DNA of 5,056 nt. Source: Microcaldota archaeon (GTDB lineage: Archaea; Micrarchaeota; Micrarchaeia; Anstonellales; Bilamarchaeaceae). The notes under the pieces are model-generated. The model did no database searches. It worked only from the letters and a program-made list of their open reading frames with translations, and was not told the origin of the DNA. The stretch covers positions 1-5,056 of the forward strand of contig JACCLJ010000106.1 of assembly GCA_013425425.1 (NCBI GenBank), given 5' to 3'. The position numbers were made by a program, and so were the translations under genes. Shown piece after piece: positions 1 to 5,056 of this stretch (positions are counted from its first letter, which is position 1; the number at the start of each line of letters is the position of its first letter).

Positions 1-1
1 A

Positions 2-1045
2 CCGGTTCTGGAAGAAATAAGGATGGCGCAGACAAGGGAGATGATAACGCACCGCAGCAAGGAGTTCAGCGCGCTGTACGAAGACCTCTGCACGCGGCTT
101 CGGGGTTATCTTGGTGCCGAAGAGGCATACGTGCTTACCTGCTCGGGCGCCGCCGGCCTGGAAACGCTTGCCGTCAACCTCTGCAAAAAAGATGAGAAGG
201 CGGCCTGTTTCCCCAACGGCGAATTCGGGGACAAGCTCGTTGAGACGATGCGGATTTACACGAATACGGATGCGCACACGATCGAGGGCGGTTGGGGTTG
301 GAACCTCGAGCGTGCGAAGGCGAAGATAGACGAAAGCGATGCCGATGTCCTTGCAATGGCATATAACGAGACCGGCTATGGAATACGGAATCACATCAAA
401 GAAATATGCAAATATGCGAAATCCAAAGGGATGATCACAATAATCGATGGCATCTCCGCGTGGCCCGGGACCGAGTTTGACATGCGCGGGTTTTCCGTGG
501 ATGGTTTTGTGACCGGAAGCCAGAAAGGGATAGGTGCGCCTCCGGGCATGGCGCTGGTCGGATTGAGCAAAGAGGCGGTCGAACGCTTCACGGCGCGCGT
601 TTTTATCCAGAGCTACTGTTTCGATTTGAGGAAGCACAAGAAAAGATACGAAAAGGACAGGCAGACGCCCAACACGCCGGCGGTATCGCTTTACTGGGCG
701 TTGCAGGCTGCGTTTAATGTGCTGGACAGGAAGGGCGGAGTTCCTGCCGCGGTGAAAAGGCATGCGGATGCCGCGGCGCATGTGCGGAAGCGGCTTACGG
801 CGATGGGCTTTGGCATGGTGGCCGAGAAAGGCTTCGAGTCCAATACGGTTACTGGTTTCGTTTGCGAAAGCCCGGAGCAGGCAAAGACGATAAAGGACAG
901 GCTCGACAGGGAATCCGGCATAAAAATAGTCGGCTGCAGGGGCGCCTTCAAGGACAACGGCCTGCGCATGGCCCACATGGCCAATTTCGAGATGAAATGG
1001 CTGGACGAATGCCTCGACGCAATCGGGAAAATGACCGGAAAATGA
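2..1045 (+). CDS. Class V PLP-dependent aminotransferase (alanine/serine-glyoxylate aminotransferase-like), 5'-partial
   Basis: A pyridoxal-phosphate enzyme of the class V (small-subunit) aminotransferase group, most like the alanine-glyoxylate/serine-pyruvate branch; it would act in the cytoplasm, and the true donor and acceptor cannot be read from sequence. The frame is open to the left edge. The codons before the ATG at 23 read PVLEEIR, which continues the family's N-terminal 'PP.VLEAM....I.HRS.EF' segment, and there is no usable ribosome binding site at 23. The gene therefore starts outside the window, missing probably 10-20 residues including the GPT-type motif. Numbering from the ATG at 23: HRSKEF at 10-15, the cofactor-phosphate loop SGAAGLE at 41-47, the YNET segment at 114-117, the cofactor-ring Asp142 in IIDGISAWPG, and the Schiff-base Lys168 in GSQKGIGAPPG. 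The C-terminal domain ends with RMAHMANF at 315-322, the counterpart of the family's R-x-GHMG-type segment. The stop is TGA. Family is certain, substrate unknown. Confidence 0.92.
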   Translation, partial: PVLEEIRMAQTREMITHRSKEFSALYEDLCTRLRGYLGAEEAYVLTCSGAAGLETLAVNLCKKDEKAACFPNGEFGDKLVETMRIYTNTDAHTIEGGWGWNLERAKAKIDESDADVLAMAYNETGYGIRNHIKEICKYAKSKGMITIIDGISAWPGTEFDMRGFSVDGFVTGSQKGIGAPPGMALVGLSKEAVERFTARVFIQSYCFDLRKHKKRYEKDRQTPNTPAVSLYWALQAAFNVLDRKGGVPAAVKRHADAAAHVRKRLTAMGFGMVAEKGFESNTVTGFVCESPEQAKTIKDRLDRESGIKIVGCRGAFKDNGLRMAHMANFEMKWLDECLDAIGKMTGK

Positions 1046-1072
1046 CAATCCCCTCTTCCGCGTGGAGTCATC

Positions 1073-1080
1073 ATTAAATA
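1073..1080 (+). promoter_or_regulatory. Probable TATA box for the HEAT-OB gene
   Basis: The octamer ATTAAATA in the 74-bp gap after the aminotransferase differs at one position from the archaeal consensus TTTAAATA. Its centre predicts initiation about 26 bp downstream, near the G at 1103, giving a leader of roughly 17 nt. That leader contains only a weak Shine-Dalgarno-like GGCGAT at 1110-1115, 4 nt before the ATG at 1120. The position is good but the box is imperfect and untested. Confidence 0.5.
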
Positions 1081-1119
1081 CCTATCGCAGCAAATTTTAT
1101 CTGGCATACGGCGATTACG

Positions 1120-2334
1120 ATGGATGCGGCTCAAAACGATCTCAACAAATTGGTTTCTCTTACTTTTGATGAAAATCCGCAGGTGAGGCTGAGGGCTGCG
1201 GAATCGCTTGGCCAGGTTGACGATCCGGCGGCGATTTTCGCTCTTATCGAGCTTAGCTACGACAAGCAGACAGACGTAAGGAAAAGGGTGCAGGAGATAC
1301 TGGACAAGAAGAAAAAGGAAGAAGCCGACGTGATGTCATTTGCGGAAATATTCAGCAGGGCGACCAAAAAGGACAAGGAAGCAAAGAAAAAGGAAGACGA
1401 GCAGCCGCTGCTCAGCAAAAAGGAGAAGATACTTTCGCCGATTACGAATATATTCGAAAAAAGGCTTGGAAAGGAAAAGGCCGATAGGGTAAAGGCAATG
1501 ATGATGCCCACCATAGAGAAGATTTACAAGAACGCCAGCATACGCGGAAGGATAACGAGCGAGCAGCACGGGAAGGAGGTAATTCAGGAGTTCCTTACGA
1601 ACTATCTGGAAGCGGTTTCCGGAATTAACGAAGAGGCAGTCCACGAGTCCGTTGCGGAACAGGCTGAAGCCGGGGAGGCAATGGCCATGGGGGAGAAGCC
1701 GCTGCAGGAGGCGGGACCCGTTCCAGAGCCACCGGCGCATGAAAGCGTGGAGATGCCGCTCGACGAAGTCGGAACGAAGGAGAGGAAAACCGACCGGTTA
1801 TCCACCGAAATAATGGAAGTCGATGCCGACGATTATGCCGAAATAAAGGAGGAGAGCGAGGCGGAGAAGAGCCTTCCGCATTCGTTCTTCCAAAAGGCAT
1901 ACGAAGCGATGATGCTTTCGAACGGCGACGAGGACGTCATGCAGAGCGAGATGAAGAGGATGCTCACGGATGCGGATAAGGACATAAAACTCGCGTTCAG
2001 GGTTGCAAGGGAGAAATTCAAGGAGAGAAAGGTAACCGACATAACAAAGATAACCAACGGCATGAGGAACATAAACACCGAAATCCTGTTCGTGAAGGAA
2101 GTCGAAAGCATATCCTACAACAAGACGGCGAAGCAGGTGGCAACGGCAACGAGGGCCATGGTTGCGGATGAAACGGGAAACGAGGGGGTGCTCTACCTCT
2201 TTGACGACCGGGGCGGGTGGCTCAAGCCCCAGATGAGGATAAAAATAGTCAAGGGCTATGCCAAGACATTCAACTTCTCCGGAGAAACCGCGCTTACGGT
2301 CGGCAGGAAAGGAAACGTTTATATTGTATTATAA
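1120..2334 (+). CDS. HEAT-repeat protein with C-terminal RPA-like OB fold
   Basis: A 404-residue cytoplasmic protein with no signal peptide or membrane segment. Residues 4-63 form two HEAT-type helical repeats; NPQVRLRAAESLG (19-31) is a textbook repeat signature, followed by a second with DVRKRVQEIL (52-61). Residues 64-100 are a Lys/Glu-rich, probably coiled or disordered stretch. Residues 104-168 look like a helical bundle, 170-250 is an acidic, proline-containing linker, and 253-303 is again helical. Residues 304-404 match the OB fold of archaeal RPA/single-strand DNA-binding proteins: a 'DIT.I..GM.N.N' opening, then VADETG at 348-353, a VLYLFDD strand, LKPQMRIKIVKGYAK and a closing VGRKGNVYIVL. 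The inferred role is binding single-stranded nucleic acid, with the HEAT part as a protein-contact platform; no enzyme motif is visible. rpoK follows 37 bp downstream. Gene call is strong, OB assignment good, biological role unknown. Confidence 0.9.
   Translation: MDAAQNDLNKLVSLTFDENPQVRLRAAESLGQVDDPAAIFALIELSYDKQTDVRKRVQEILDKKKKEEADVMSFAEIFSRATKKDKEAKKKEDEQPLLSKKEKILSPITNIFEKRLGKEKADRVKAMMMPTIEKIYKNASIRGRITSEQHGKEVIQEFLTNYLEAVSGINEEAVHESVAEQAEAGEAMAMGEKPLQEAGPVPEPPAHESVEMPLDEVGTKERKTDRLSTEIMEVDADDYAEIKEESEAEKSLPHSFFQKAYEAMMLSNGDEDVMQSEMKRMLTDADKDIKLAFRVAREKFKERKVTDITKITNGMRNINTEILFVKEVESISYNKTAKQVATATRAMVADETGNEGVLYLFDDRGGWLKPQMRIKIVKGYAKTFNFSGETALTVGRKGNVYIVL
2317..2325 (+). promoter_or_regulatory. 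Probable TATA box for rpoK
   Basis: GTTTATATT lies in the last codons of the upstream HEAT-OB gene. TTTATATT is close to the archaeal TATA consensus. It predicts a start of transcription around 2346-2348 and a leader of about 25 nt that retains the rpoK Shine-Dalgarno. rpoK could also be reached by read-through from the upstream gene, since the two stand only 37 bp apart on the same strand. Confidence 0.45.
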
Positions 2335-2357
2335 TGAAATTAACAATCCCCACAATC

Positions 2358-2364
2358 GGTGAGG
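2358..2364 (+). promoter_or_regulatory. Ribosome binding site of rpoK
   Basis: GGTGAGG contains the GGTGA core complementary to the CACCUCC end of archaeal 16S rRNA. It is separated by 7 nt from the ATG at 2372 and fixes that start. It is the clearest Shine-Dalgarno in the window. Confidence 0.75.
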
Positions 2365-2371
2365 CATACCT

Positions 2372-2548
2372 ATGGAACTTACAAAATACGAGTTTGCCCG
2401 CATAATAGGTGCAAGGGCGCTCCAGCTTGCGAGTGGCGCACCTCCGCTGATAAAGATGGACAAGGGAACGAGCTTCATCGATGTCGCAGAGAAGGAGCTC
2501 GAAAAAAACACAATACCGCTCGCGATCCTGAGAAAGGAAACTTTTTGA
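2372..2548 (+). CDS. rpoK: DNA-directed RNA polymerase subunit K (RpoK, Rpb6/omega homologue)
   Basis: A 58-residue protein and the archaeal counterpart of eukaryotic Rpb6 and bacterial omega, which helps assemble and stabilise the large subunits of RNA polymerase. The sequence opens MELTKYEFARIIGARALQLA (1-20), the family's defining 'T.fE.ARiiGaRALQi..GAP' block. SGAPPLIK (21-28) follows, then a helix (34-45) and the terminal 'E...IPL.ILR' strand (44-54). The length equals the minimal archaeal RpoK, without the acidic N-terminal tail of eukaryotic Rpb6. The start is set by GGTGAGG 7 nt upstream, and the stop is TGA. Many archaea keep rpoK beside rpoN and ribosomal protein genes (S9, L13). 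Here the upstream neighbour is a HEAT-OB protein and the downstream neighbour is convergent, ending 6 bp away. At under 60 codons the gene is easily missed by length-filtered gene calling. Confidence 0.96.
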   Translation: MELTKYEFARIIGARALQLASGAPPLIKMDKGTSFIDVAEKELEKNTIPLAILRKETF

Positions 2549-2554
2549 ACCGTT

Positions 2555-3181
2555 TCAGGGCTCAGGCCCTTTCTCGAGTTCTATGGTCACGCCGCTTCCC
2601 ATCTCCTTCAGAAGGATTCTTTTTTCGGCATCTATCCACTGGTAGACGGTCATGGCATTCCCCGTATTTATCTCAACCACGTATGCCCTGCGGCCGTTGA
2701 GGATGTCCGTCCTTACCGTCCTGTATTCTATGTCGAAAACGTGCGCACGCATGGTTTCGCTGACGGAATAGACGCTTGCATTCCATTTCCACGTATCGTT
2801 CACCGCAAGCATCCAGGGCCTGAACATGAAGATGTCCGGGTCGGAAAAGCTCACATTCGAGCCGGTCTGGTCATTGCCTTCCCCGTTCAGGCATGCGCCG
2901 CTCCCTTTCAATCCCTCCGCCATGACATACGTGCAGCCCAATGTTTTTTCTATGGTGAATGTCGCATTGCCGTACATGCCTTCGCTTGAGAAGTTGTAGA
3001 AGTATCGTTCGCCGTTGCCGAGCATGAGATCCGCATTCTTGTACAAGGGCGATTCGGAATATTCGAAATGGGCATTTTCGTCTTGCGGCATTTCAACCGG
3101 CGGATAAAGATAGGCCATGCCGAGAATCAGCAAAAATGCGGCGAGCGCCAGAAGCCAGGTTGAGATTTTTTTCGTATCCAT
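2555..3181 (-). CDS. Membrane-anchored extracytoplasmic protein, probable N-glycoprotein, unknown function
   Basis: A 208-residue protein I do not recognise as a named family. The N-terminus MDTKK is followed by a hydrophobic segment (about 9-27) without a convincing signal-peptidase or lipobox site. This suggests a signal anchor with residues 28-208 outside the cell. The exterior part has five N-X-S/T sequons (Asn63, 72, 109, 128, 134), many aromatic residues and exactly two cysteines (83 and 97) that could form a disulfide. The C-terminal half (150-202) alternates strands and contains 'VYQWIDAEKRILLKEM', a pattern reminiscent of the half-barrel of LolA/RseB-type periplasmic proteins; this is a weak analogy only. 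It starts 3 bp after the dcd stop, with AAAGGTG at 3191-3197 giving a Shine-Dalgarno 9 nt before the ATG, so it is almost certainly co-transcribed and probably coupled with dcd. The gene is convergent with rpoK. Confidence 0.85.
   Translation of the reverse strand: MDTKKISTWLLALAAFLLILGMAYLYPPVEMPQDENAHFEYSESPLYKNADLMLGNGERYFYNFSSEGMYGNATFTIEKTLGCTYVMAEGLKGSGACLNGEGNDQTGSNVSFSDPDIFMFRPWMLAVNDTWKWNASVYSVSETMRAHVFDIEYRTVRTDILNGRRAYVVEINTGNAMTVYQWIDAEKRILLKEMGSGVTIELEKGPEP
2557..2570. terminator. Weak hairpin at the rpoK / envelope-gene convergence
   Basis: AGGGC (2557-2561) and GCCCT (2566-2570) are inverted repeats around a 4-nt loop. They lie just after the rpoK stop and at the very end of the convergent minus-strand gene. 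A T5 run overlaps the end of rpoK (2542-2546) and a T6 run follows at 2620-2625; archaeal termination relies mainly on T-rich tracts. The stem is only 5 bp and overlaps coding sequence, so a terminator role is tentative. Confidence 0.25.
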
Positions 3182-3184
3182 GCG

Positions 3185-3703
3185 CTACTGCACCTTTGCT
3201 ATCTTTCCATATTTTGAATACGGCCTTGAGGTGGGCGTTTTCAGCTCCTCAAATACAACCTGGGATACCCGCATGCCGCTGTGAAGCGCTACGGAGAAGG
3301 GCGCAAGGTTTACTATCTCAAGGACCTGGTGGTTGTCGCTGCCGGGCTGCACTATGGAGGAAGTGATGTGGATCGACAGGCCCATTCTCGCATACCTGCT
3401 CCTTCCTTCAAGCTTTCCCATGATGTCCGGGGCAAGCGTTATCTTTTCAATCGTTTTGCCGAGGCATATCTCCCCGGGCGCAAGGATCACCGTTTTGGCC
3501 TTTATCATGCGGTGCGCCTTTTTGAAATCCACCTTTTTCAAATCAACGAGCGTTCCCCGGTATTCGTCCTTGAAGAAATACCATTCGTTGCCGAGCGTCA
3601 GGTCGATGCTTGCAGAGCCTATCTGCTCCTCTTTAAGCGGCTTTATCCTTATCTTCCCGCTCCTCATAAGCCTTTTTATGTCAACATCGGAAAGCGCGGT
3701 CAT
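3185..3703 (-). CDS. dcd: dCTP deaminase family protein (dCTP deaminase/dUTPase superfamily)
   Basis: A 172-residue cytoplasmic enzyme expected to deaminate dCTP to dUTP, and possibly also to release pyrophosphate to give dUMP for thymidylate synthesis; members work as trimers. Visible motifs are LSDVDIKRLMRSGKI (4-18), IGSASIDLTLG (28-38, substrate-binding strand), LAPGEICLGKTIEKITL (74-90), LEGRSRYARMGL (98-109, with Arg101, Ser102 and Arg106 at the nucleotide-phosphate/active-site positions), and QVLEIVN (126-132). In the last motif Glu129 aligns with the catalytic general base of dCTP deaminases. 'GMRVSQVVFEEL' (143-154) is the usual late strand, and the tail PYSKYGKIAKVQ (161-172) resembles the C-terminal lid over the active site. 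The segment PGSDNHQ at 120-126 differs from the bacterial PG-[WF]-x-G form. The stop is TAG. The downstream envelope-protein gene begins 3 bp later. The start ATG lies 26.5 bp from a shared TATA box, predicting a leaderless mRNA. Confidence 0.9.
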   Translation of the reverse strand: MTALSDVDIKRLMRSGKIRIKPLKEEQIGSASIDLTLGNEWYFFKDEYRGTLVDLKKVDFKKAHRMIKAKTVILAPGEICLGKTIEKITLAPDIMGKLEGRSRYARMGLSIHITSSIVQPGSDNHQVLEIVNLAPFSVALHSGMRVSQVVFEELKTPTSRPYSKYGKIAKVQ

Positions 3704-3723
3704 AGCCTTATTCTTGAATATGG

Positions 3724-3733
3724 ATATTTAAAA
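3724..3733. promoter_or_regulatory. Shared bidirectional TATA box between dcd and nurA
   Basis: ATATTTAAAA on the plus strand reads TTTTAAATAT on the minus strand; both are strong archaeal TATA boxes around a palindromic TTTAAA core (3727-3732, centre 3729.5). The A of the nurA ATG is 25.5 bp to the right and the A of the dcd ATG is 26.5 bp to the left. This is the normal box-to-start distance in archaea, so initiation at or next to both start codons is predicted. Neither gene has a convincing Shine-Dalgarno in the 51-bp spacer, which agrees with leaderless mRNAs. Confidence 0.7.
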
Positions 3734-3754
3734 ACATGCGACAAATTCCTAACC

Positions 3755-4762
3755 ATGGCGGGGCTTTCAGAGGTTGCCGAGGCGATAAAATCCAGCGAGG
3801 AGAGGATAAAATCCATCGCGGAGCGCTTCAGGAAAAACAATTCCCACGAAATCGGGGGTGCGCTTGATGGCGAACTTTTCGTTCCAGTGAAATCCGATAA
3901 GATAGATTATTCCGTCTGCGCGGTTGACGGCGGCCTTATTTCAGAACGATTTCACGGGAGCGACATGCTTGTGGGGAAGGCAGTCGCGGTTTTATTTGAA
4001 TATTCGGGCTCGAAATTCTCGTCCTGCAGATACCTGCCGCAGAAATTCCCTCCCTGCGTTGTCGATGCCAGGCTTGGCCTTGACGAGCGTGAATCCCAGG
4101 TCTATTCCTCCCTCTTCCGGCTCGGCATGGAGATAAAGACGGCAATAGACGCCGTGAAGAGGTTTTCTCCGGAAGTCCTGCTTTTCGACGGCTCGCTTCT
4201 TCCGCTGCCAAGCGACATGCCTGCAAAGGAGAGCGCCATCTATCCGGAATATAACAAGGTGCTTGCGCTTTATGCCGAGCTTTACGAAACCTGCAAGGGA
4301 AGATGCACGCTTATCGGAGTGATAAAGGATACGAGGAGCAGGCGGCTTGTCAGCGCACTAGGCATTGCGGATGAAAAGATGTCCGACAGCTACTTCGCGA
4401 ATTTTCTTCTCAGGAGAGGGGAGCGCACCTGCATATTCCCGTATGCGAAAGAAGATACTCCGGCAACCGCGGAACTGAAGAAATTCGGCAGGGTCTGTTG
4501 CTTTTACCTGAAGCCGTCCGAAACGGATTTGCCGCTCCGCATAGAATTCGTGGACGACGGCGATGCAGCTGGCCGCGTGCCGGCGATAATCAATTCGCTC
4601 TCGTCCATAAGCGAGAATTACGCATATCCCGCCGCGCTGATAGAAGCCGATTTATGCGCGGCCATGGACCCCCTTGAGATGGAAAAAGTGAAGAGCGAGC
4701 TTTCCGCGATGCTCGGCGGCCCGCTCAGGCCGCTGAGAAGGAATGCAAGGCCGTTCAGATGA
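3755..4762 (+). CDS. nurA: NurA-domain 5'-3' nuclease
   Basis: A 335-residue protein of the NurA family, ring-forming manganese-dependent nucleases. They pair with the HerA translocase and work with Mre11-Rad50 to resect DNA double-strand ends for recombination. The sequence shows a helical N-terminus (1-27) and the first metal-binding motif CAVDGGL (55-61, Asp58). Next come a long helix with Glu114 and Glu126, then LLFDGSLLPLPS (142-153, Asp145), and LIGVIKDTRSRRL (186-198) with the family's Lys-Asp-x-x-S pattern. MSDSYF follows at 209-214, and the C-terminal YPAALIEAD (291-299, Asp299) completes the active site. The reading frame stays open for 158 codons upstream, but that stretch is antisense to dcd. 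The ATG at 3755 is chosen because the TATA box lies 25.5 bp before it and family similarity begins after it. No herA, mre11 or rad50 is in the window. The stop overlaps the next gene as ATGA. Confidence 0.9.
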   Translation: MAGLSEVAEAIKSSEERIKSIAERFRKNNSHEIGGALDGELFVPVKSDKIDYSVCAVDGGLISERFHGSDMLVGKAVAVLFEYSGSKFSSCRYLPQKFPPCVVDARLGLDERESQVYSSLFRLGMEIKTAIDAVKRFSPEVLLFDGSLLPLPSDMPAKESAIYPEYNKVLALYAELYETCKGRCTLIGVIKDTRSRRLVSALGIADEKMSDSYFANFLLRRGERTCIFPYAKEDTPATAELKKFGRVCCFYLKPSETDLPLRIEFVDDGDAAGRVPAIINSLSSISENYAYPAALIEADLCAAMDPLEMEKVKSELSAMLGGPLRPLRRNARPFR

Positions 4763-5056
4763 CGCCCATGACGATTCTAGACGTGCTTCTGCTTACAATC
4801 ATCATCGAATTTTTCCCCGTTTTCTTTCTGATGCGGAAAGAATGCAGCGCGGCAAGAATCGCATTCGCAGTCGTCGCAGTGAATCTCATCACGAATCCGG
4901 TTGCGAACTGTCTTTATCCGGAATTCCCGTTCTGGCCGGTCGAAGCCGGAGTCATTATTGTCGAAGCGGCGCTGTTCGCCTTGCTATTCGATGCGGATTT
5001 GAAAAAAGGAGCAATGCTTTCGCTTGCTGCAAATGCCCCGACCATCCTGCTGAGCC
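4759..5056 (+). CDS. Polytopic membrane protein, unknown function, 3'-partial
   Basis: An open frame of 99 codons that leaves the window at the right edge without a stop. The ATG overlaps the nurA stop as ATGA, so translation is probably coupled; a second ATG at 4768 is an alternative start. Three membrane helices can be seen at about 5-25, 32-52 and 60-78, and a fourth begins near 84. Polar residues lie inside or beside helices: Glu17, an NLITNPVAN segment at 42-50, and Glu62 and Glu69 in the third helix. The loop near 79-83 (ADLKK) is charged. The pattern of an acidic residue in helix 1, N-x-x-T-N-P-x-x-N at the end of helix 2 and V-E-x-x-x-x-x-x-E in helix 3 recalls a small integral membrane protein group common in bacteria and archaea, for which I know no function. 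Despite sitting in the nurA transcript, nothing in it suggests DNA work. Confidence 0.78.
   Translation, partial: MTPMTILDVLLLTIIIEFFPVFFLMRKECSAARIAFAVVAVNLITNPVANCLYPEFPFWPVEAGVIIVEAALFALLFDADLKKGAMLSLAANAPTILLS

Noticed and set aside
23..25. ATG at 23 as the aminotransferase start
   Set aside because: The upstream codons PVLEEIR match the conserved N-terminal region of the family and no spaced ribosome binding site precedes 23, so the gene begins left of the window.
691..1134. 147-codon minus-strand open frame
   Set aside because: It is a shadow of the aminotransferase C-terminal domain and the intergenic promoter region, with no recognisable protein features.
1336..1740. 134-codon minus-strand open frame opposite the HEAT-OB gene
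   Set aside because: It lies opposite a strongly patterned coding region; its Leu/Phe-rich content arises from the Lys/Glu codons of the sense strand.
2359..2700. 113-codon plus-strand open frame
   Set aside because: It overlaps rpoK in another frame and runs antisense into the envelope-protein gene; rpoK has clear family similarity and this does not.
3333..3731. 132-codon plus-strand open frame opposite dcd
   Set aside because: It is antisense to dcd, whose conserved motifs are unambiguous; the apparent hydrophobic pattern is a reverse-strand artefact.
3281..3754. 158-codon upstream extension of the nurA frame
   Set aside because: It is antisense to the well-supported dcd gene, shows no NurA similarity, and crosses the TATA box that fits a start at 3755.
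3185..4762. dcd-nurA as a new nuclease/nucleotide-depletion defence system
   Set aside because: dCTP deaminases and NurA-HerA both occur in antiviral systems. Here, however, Dcd looks like the ordinary housekeeping form, no herA or other defence partner is present, and the setting is among core genes such as rpoK.
1..5056. CRISPR arrays, tRNA/rRNA genes, insertion sequences or long direct repeats
   Set aside because: Reading both strands found no spaced repeats, cloverleaf sequences or transposase fragments; the short shared GGCATAC before two start codons is too small to interpret.

Overview
This window looks archaeal, and every gene points the same way. It contains a 58-codon RpoK (the Rpb6/omega-type RNA polymerase subunit), a NurA-family nuclease, and a replication-protein-A-like OB fold fused to HEAT repeats. 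TATA-like boxes sit about 26 bp upstream of starts, and there is one clear GGTGAGG ribosome binding site. Arg codons AGG/AGA and Ile codon ATA are frequent. The compact layout and the rpoK gene lying away from its usual ribosomal-protein cluster would fit a small-genome (DPANN-like) archaeon. That finer placement is inference; the sequence does not prove it.

Left part, plus strand (1-2548): a class V PLP-dependent aminotransferase runs in from beyond the left edge and ends at 1045. After a 74-bp gap with a TATA-like box comes a 404-residue protein (1120-2334) with two N-terminal HEAT repeats, a long charged linker and a C-terminal RPA-type OB fold. rpoK follows 37 bp later (2372-2548). It has a strong Shine-Dalgarno and probably its own TATA box inside the end of the upstream gene.

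Middle, minus strand (2555-3703): a dCTP deaminase family gene (dcd) is followed after only 3 bp by a membrane-anchored extracytoplasmic protein with five N-glycosylation sequons. This pair is read toward rpoK and ends 6 bp from it.

Right part, plus strand (3755-5056): nurA is divergent from dcd. The 51-bp spacer holds one near-palindromic TATA box centred 25.5 bp from the nurA ATG and 26.5 bp from the dcd ATG. Both transcripts are therefore predicted to be leaderless and to share one box. nurA overlaps, by ATGA, a polytopic membrane protein gene that runs off the right edge.

Functionally, the window mixes amino-group metabolism, transcription (rpoK), deoxynucleotide supply (dcd) and DNA end processing or ssDNA binding (nurA, the HEAT-OB protein), plus two uncharacterised envelope proteins. 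No RNA genes, mobile elements, CRISPR arrays or long repeats were seen, and no gap between genes exceeds about 75 bp.
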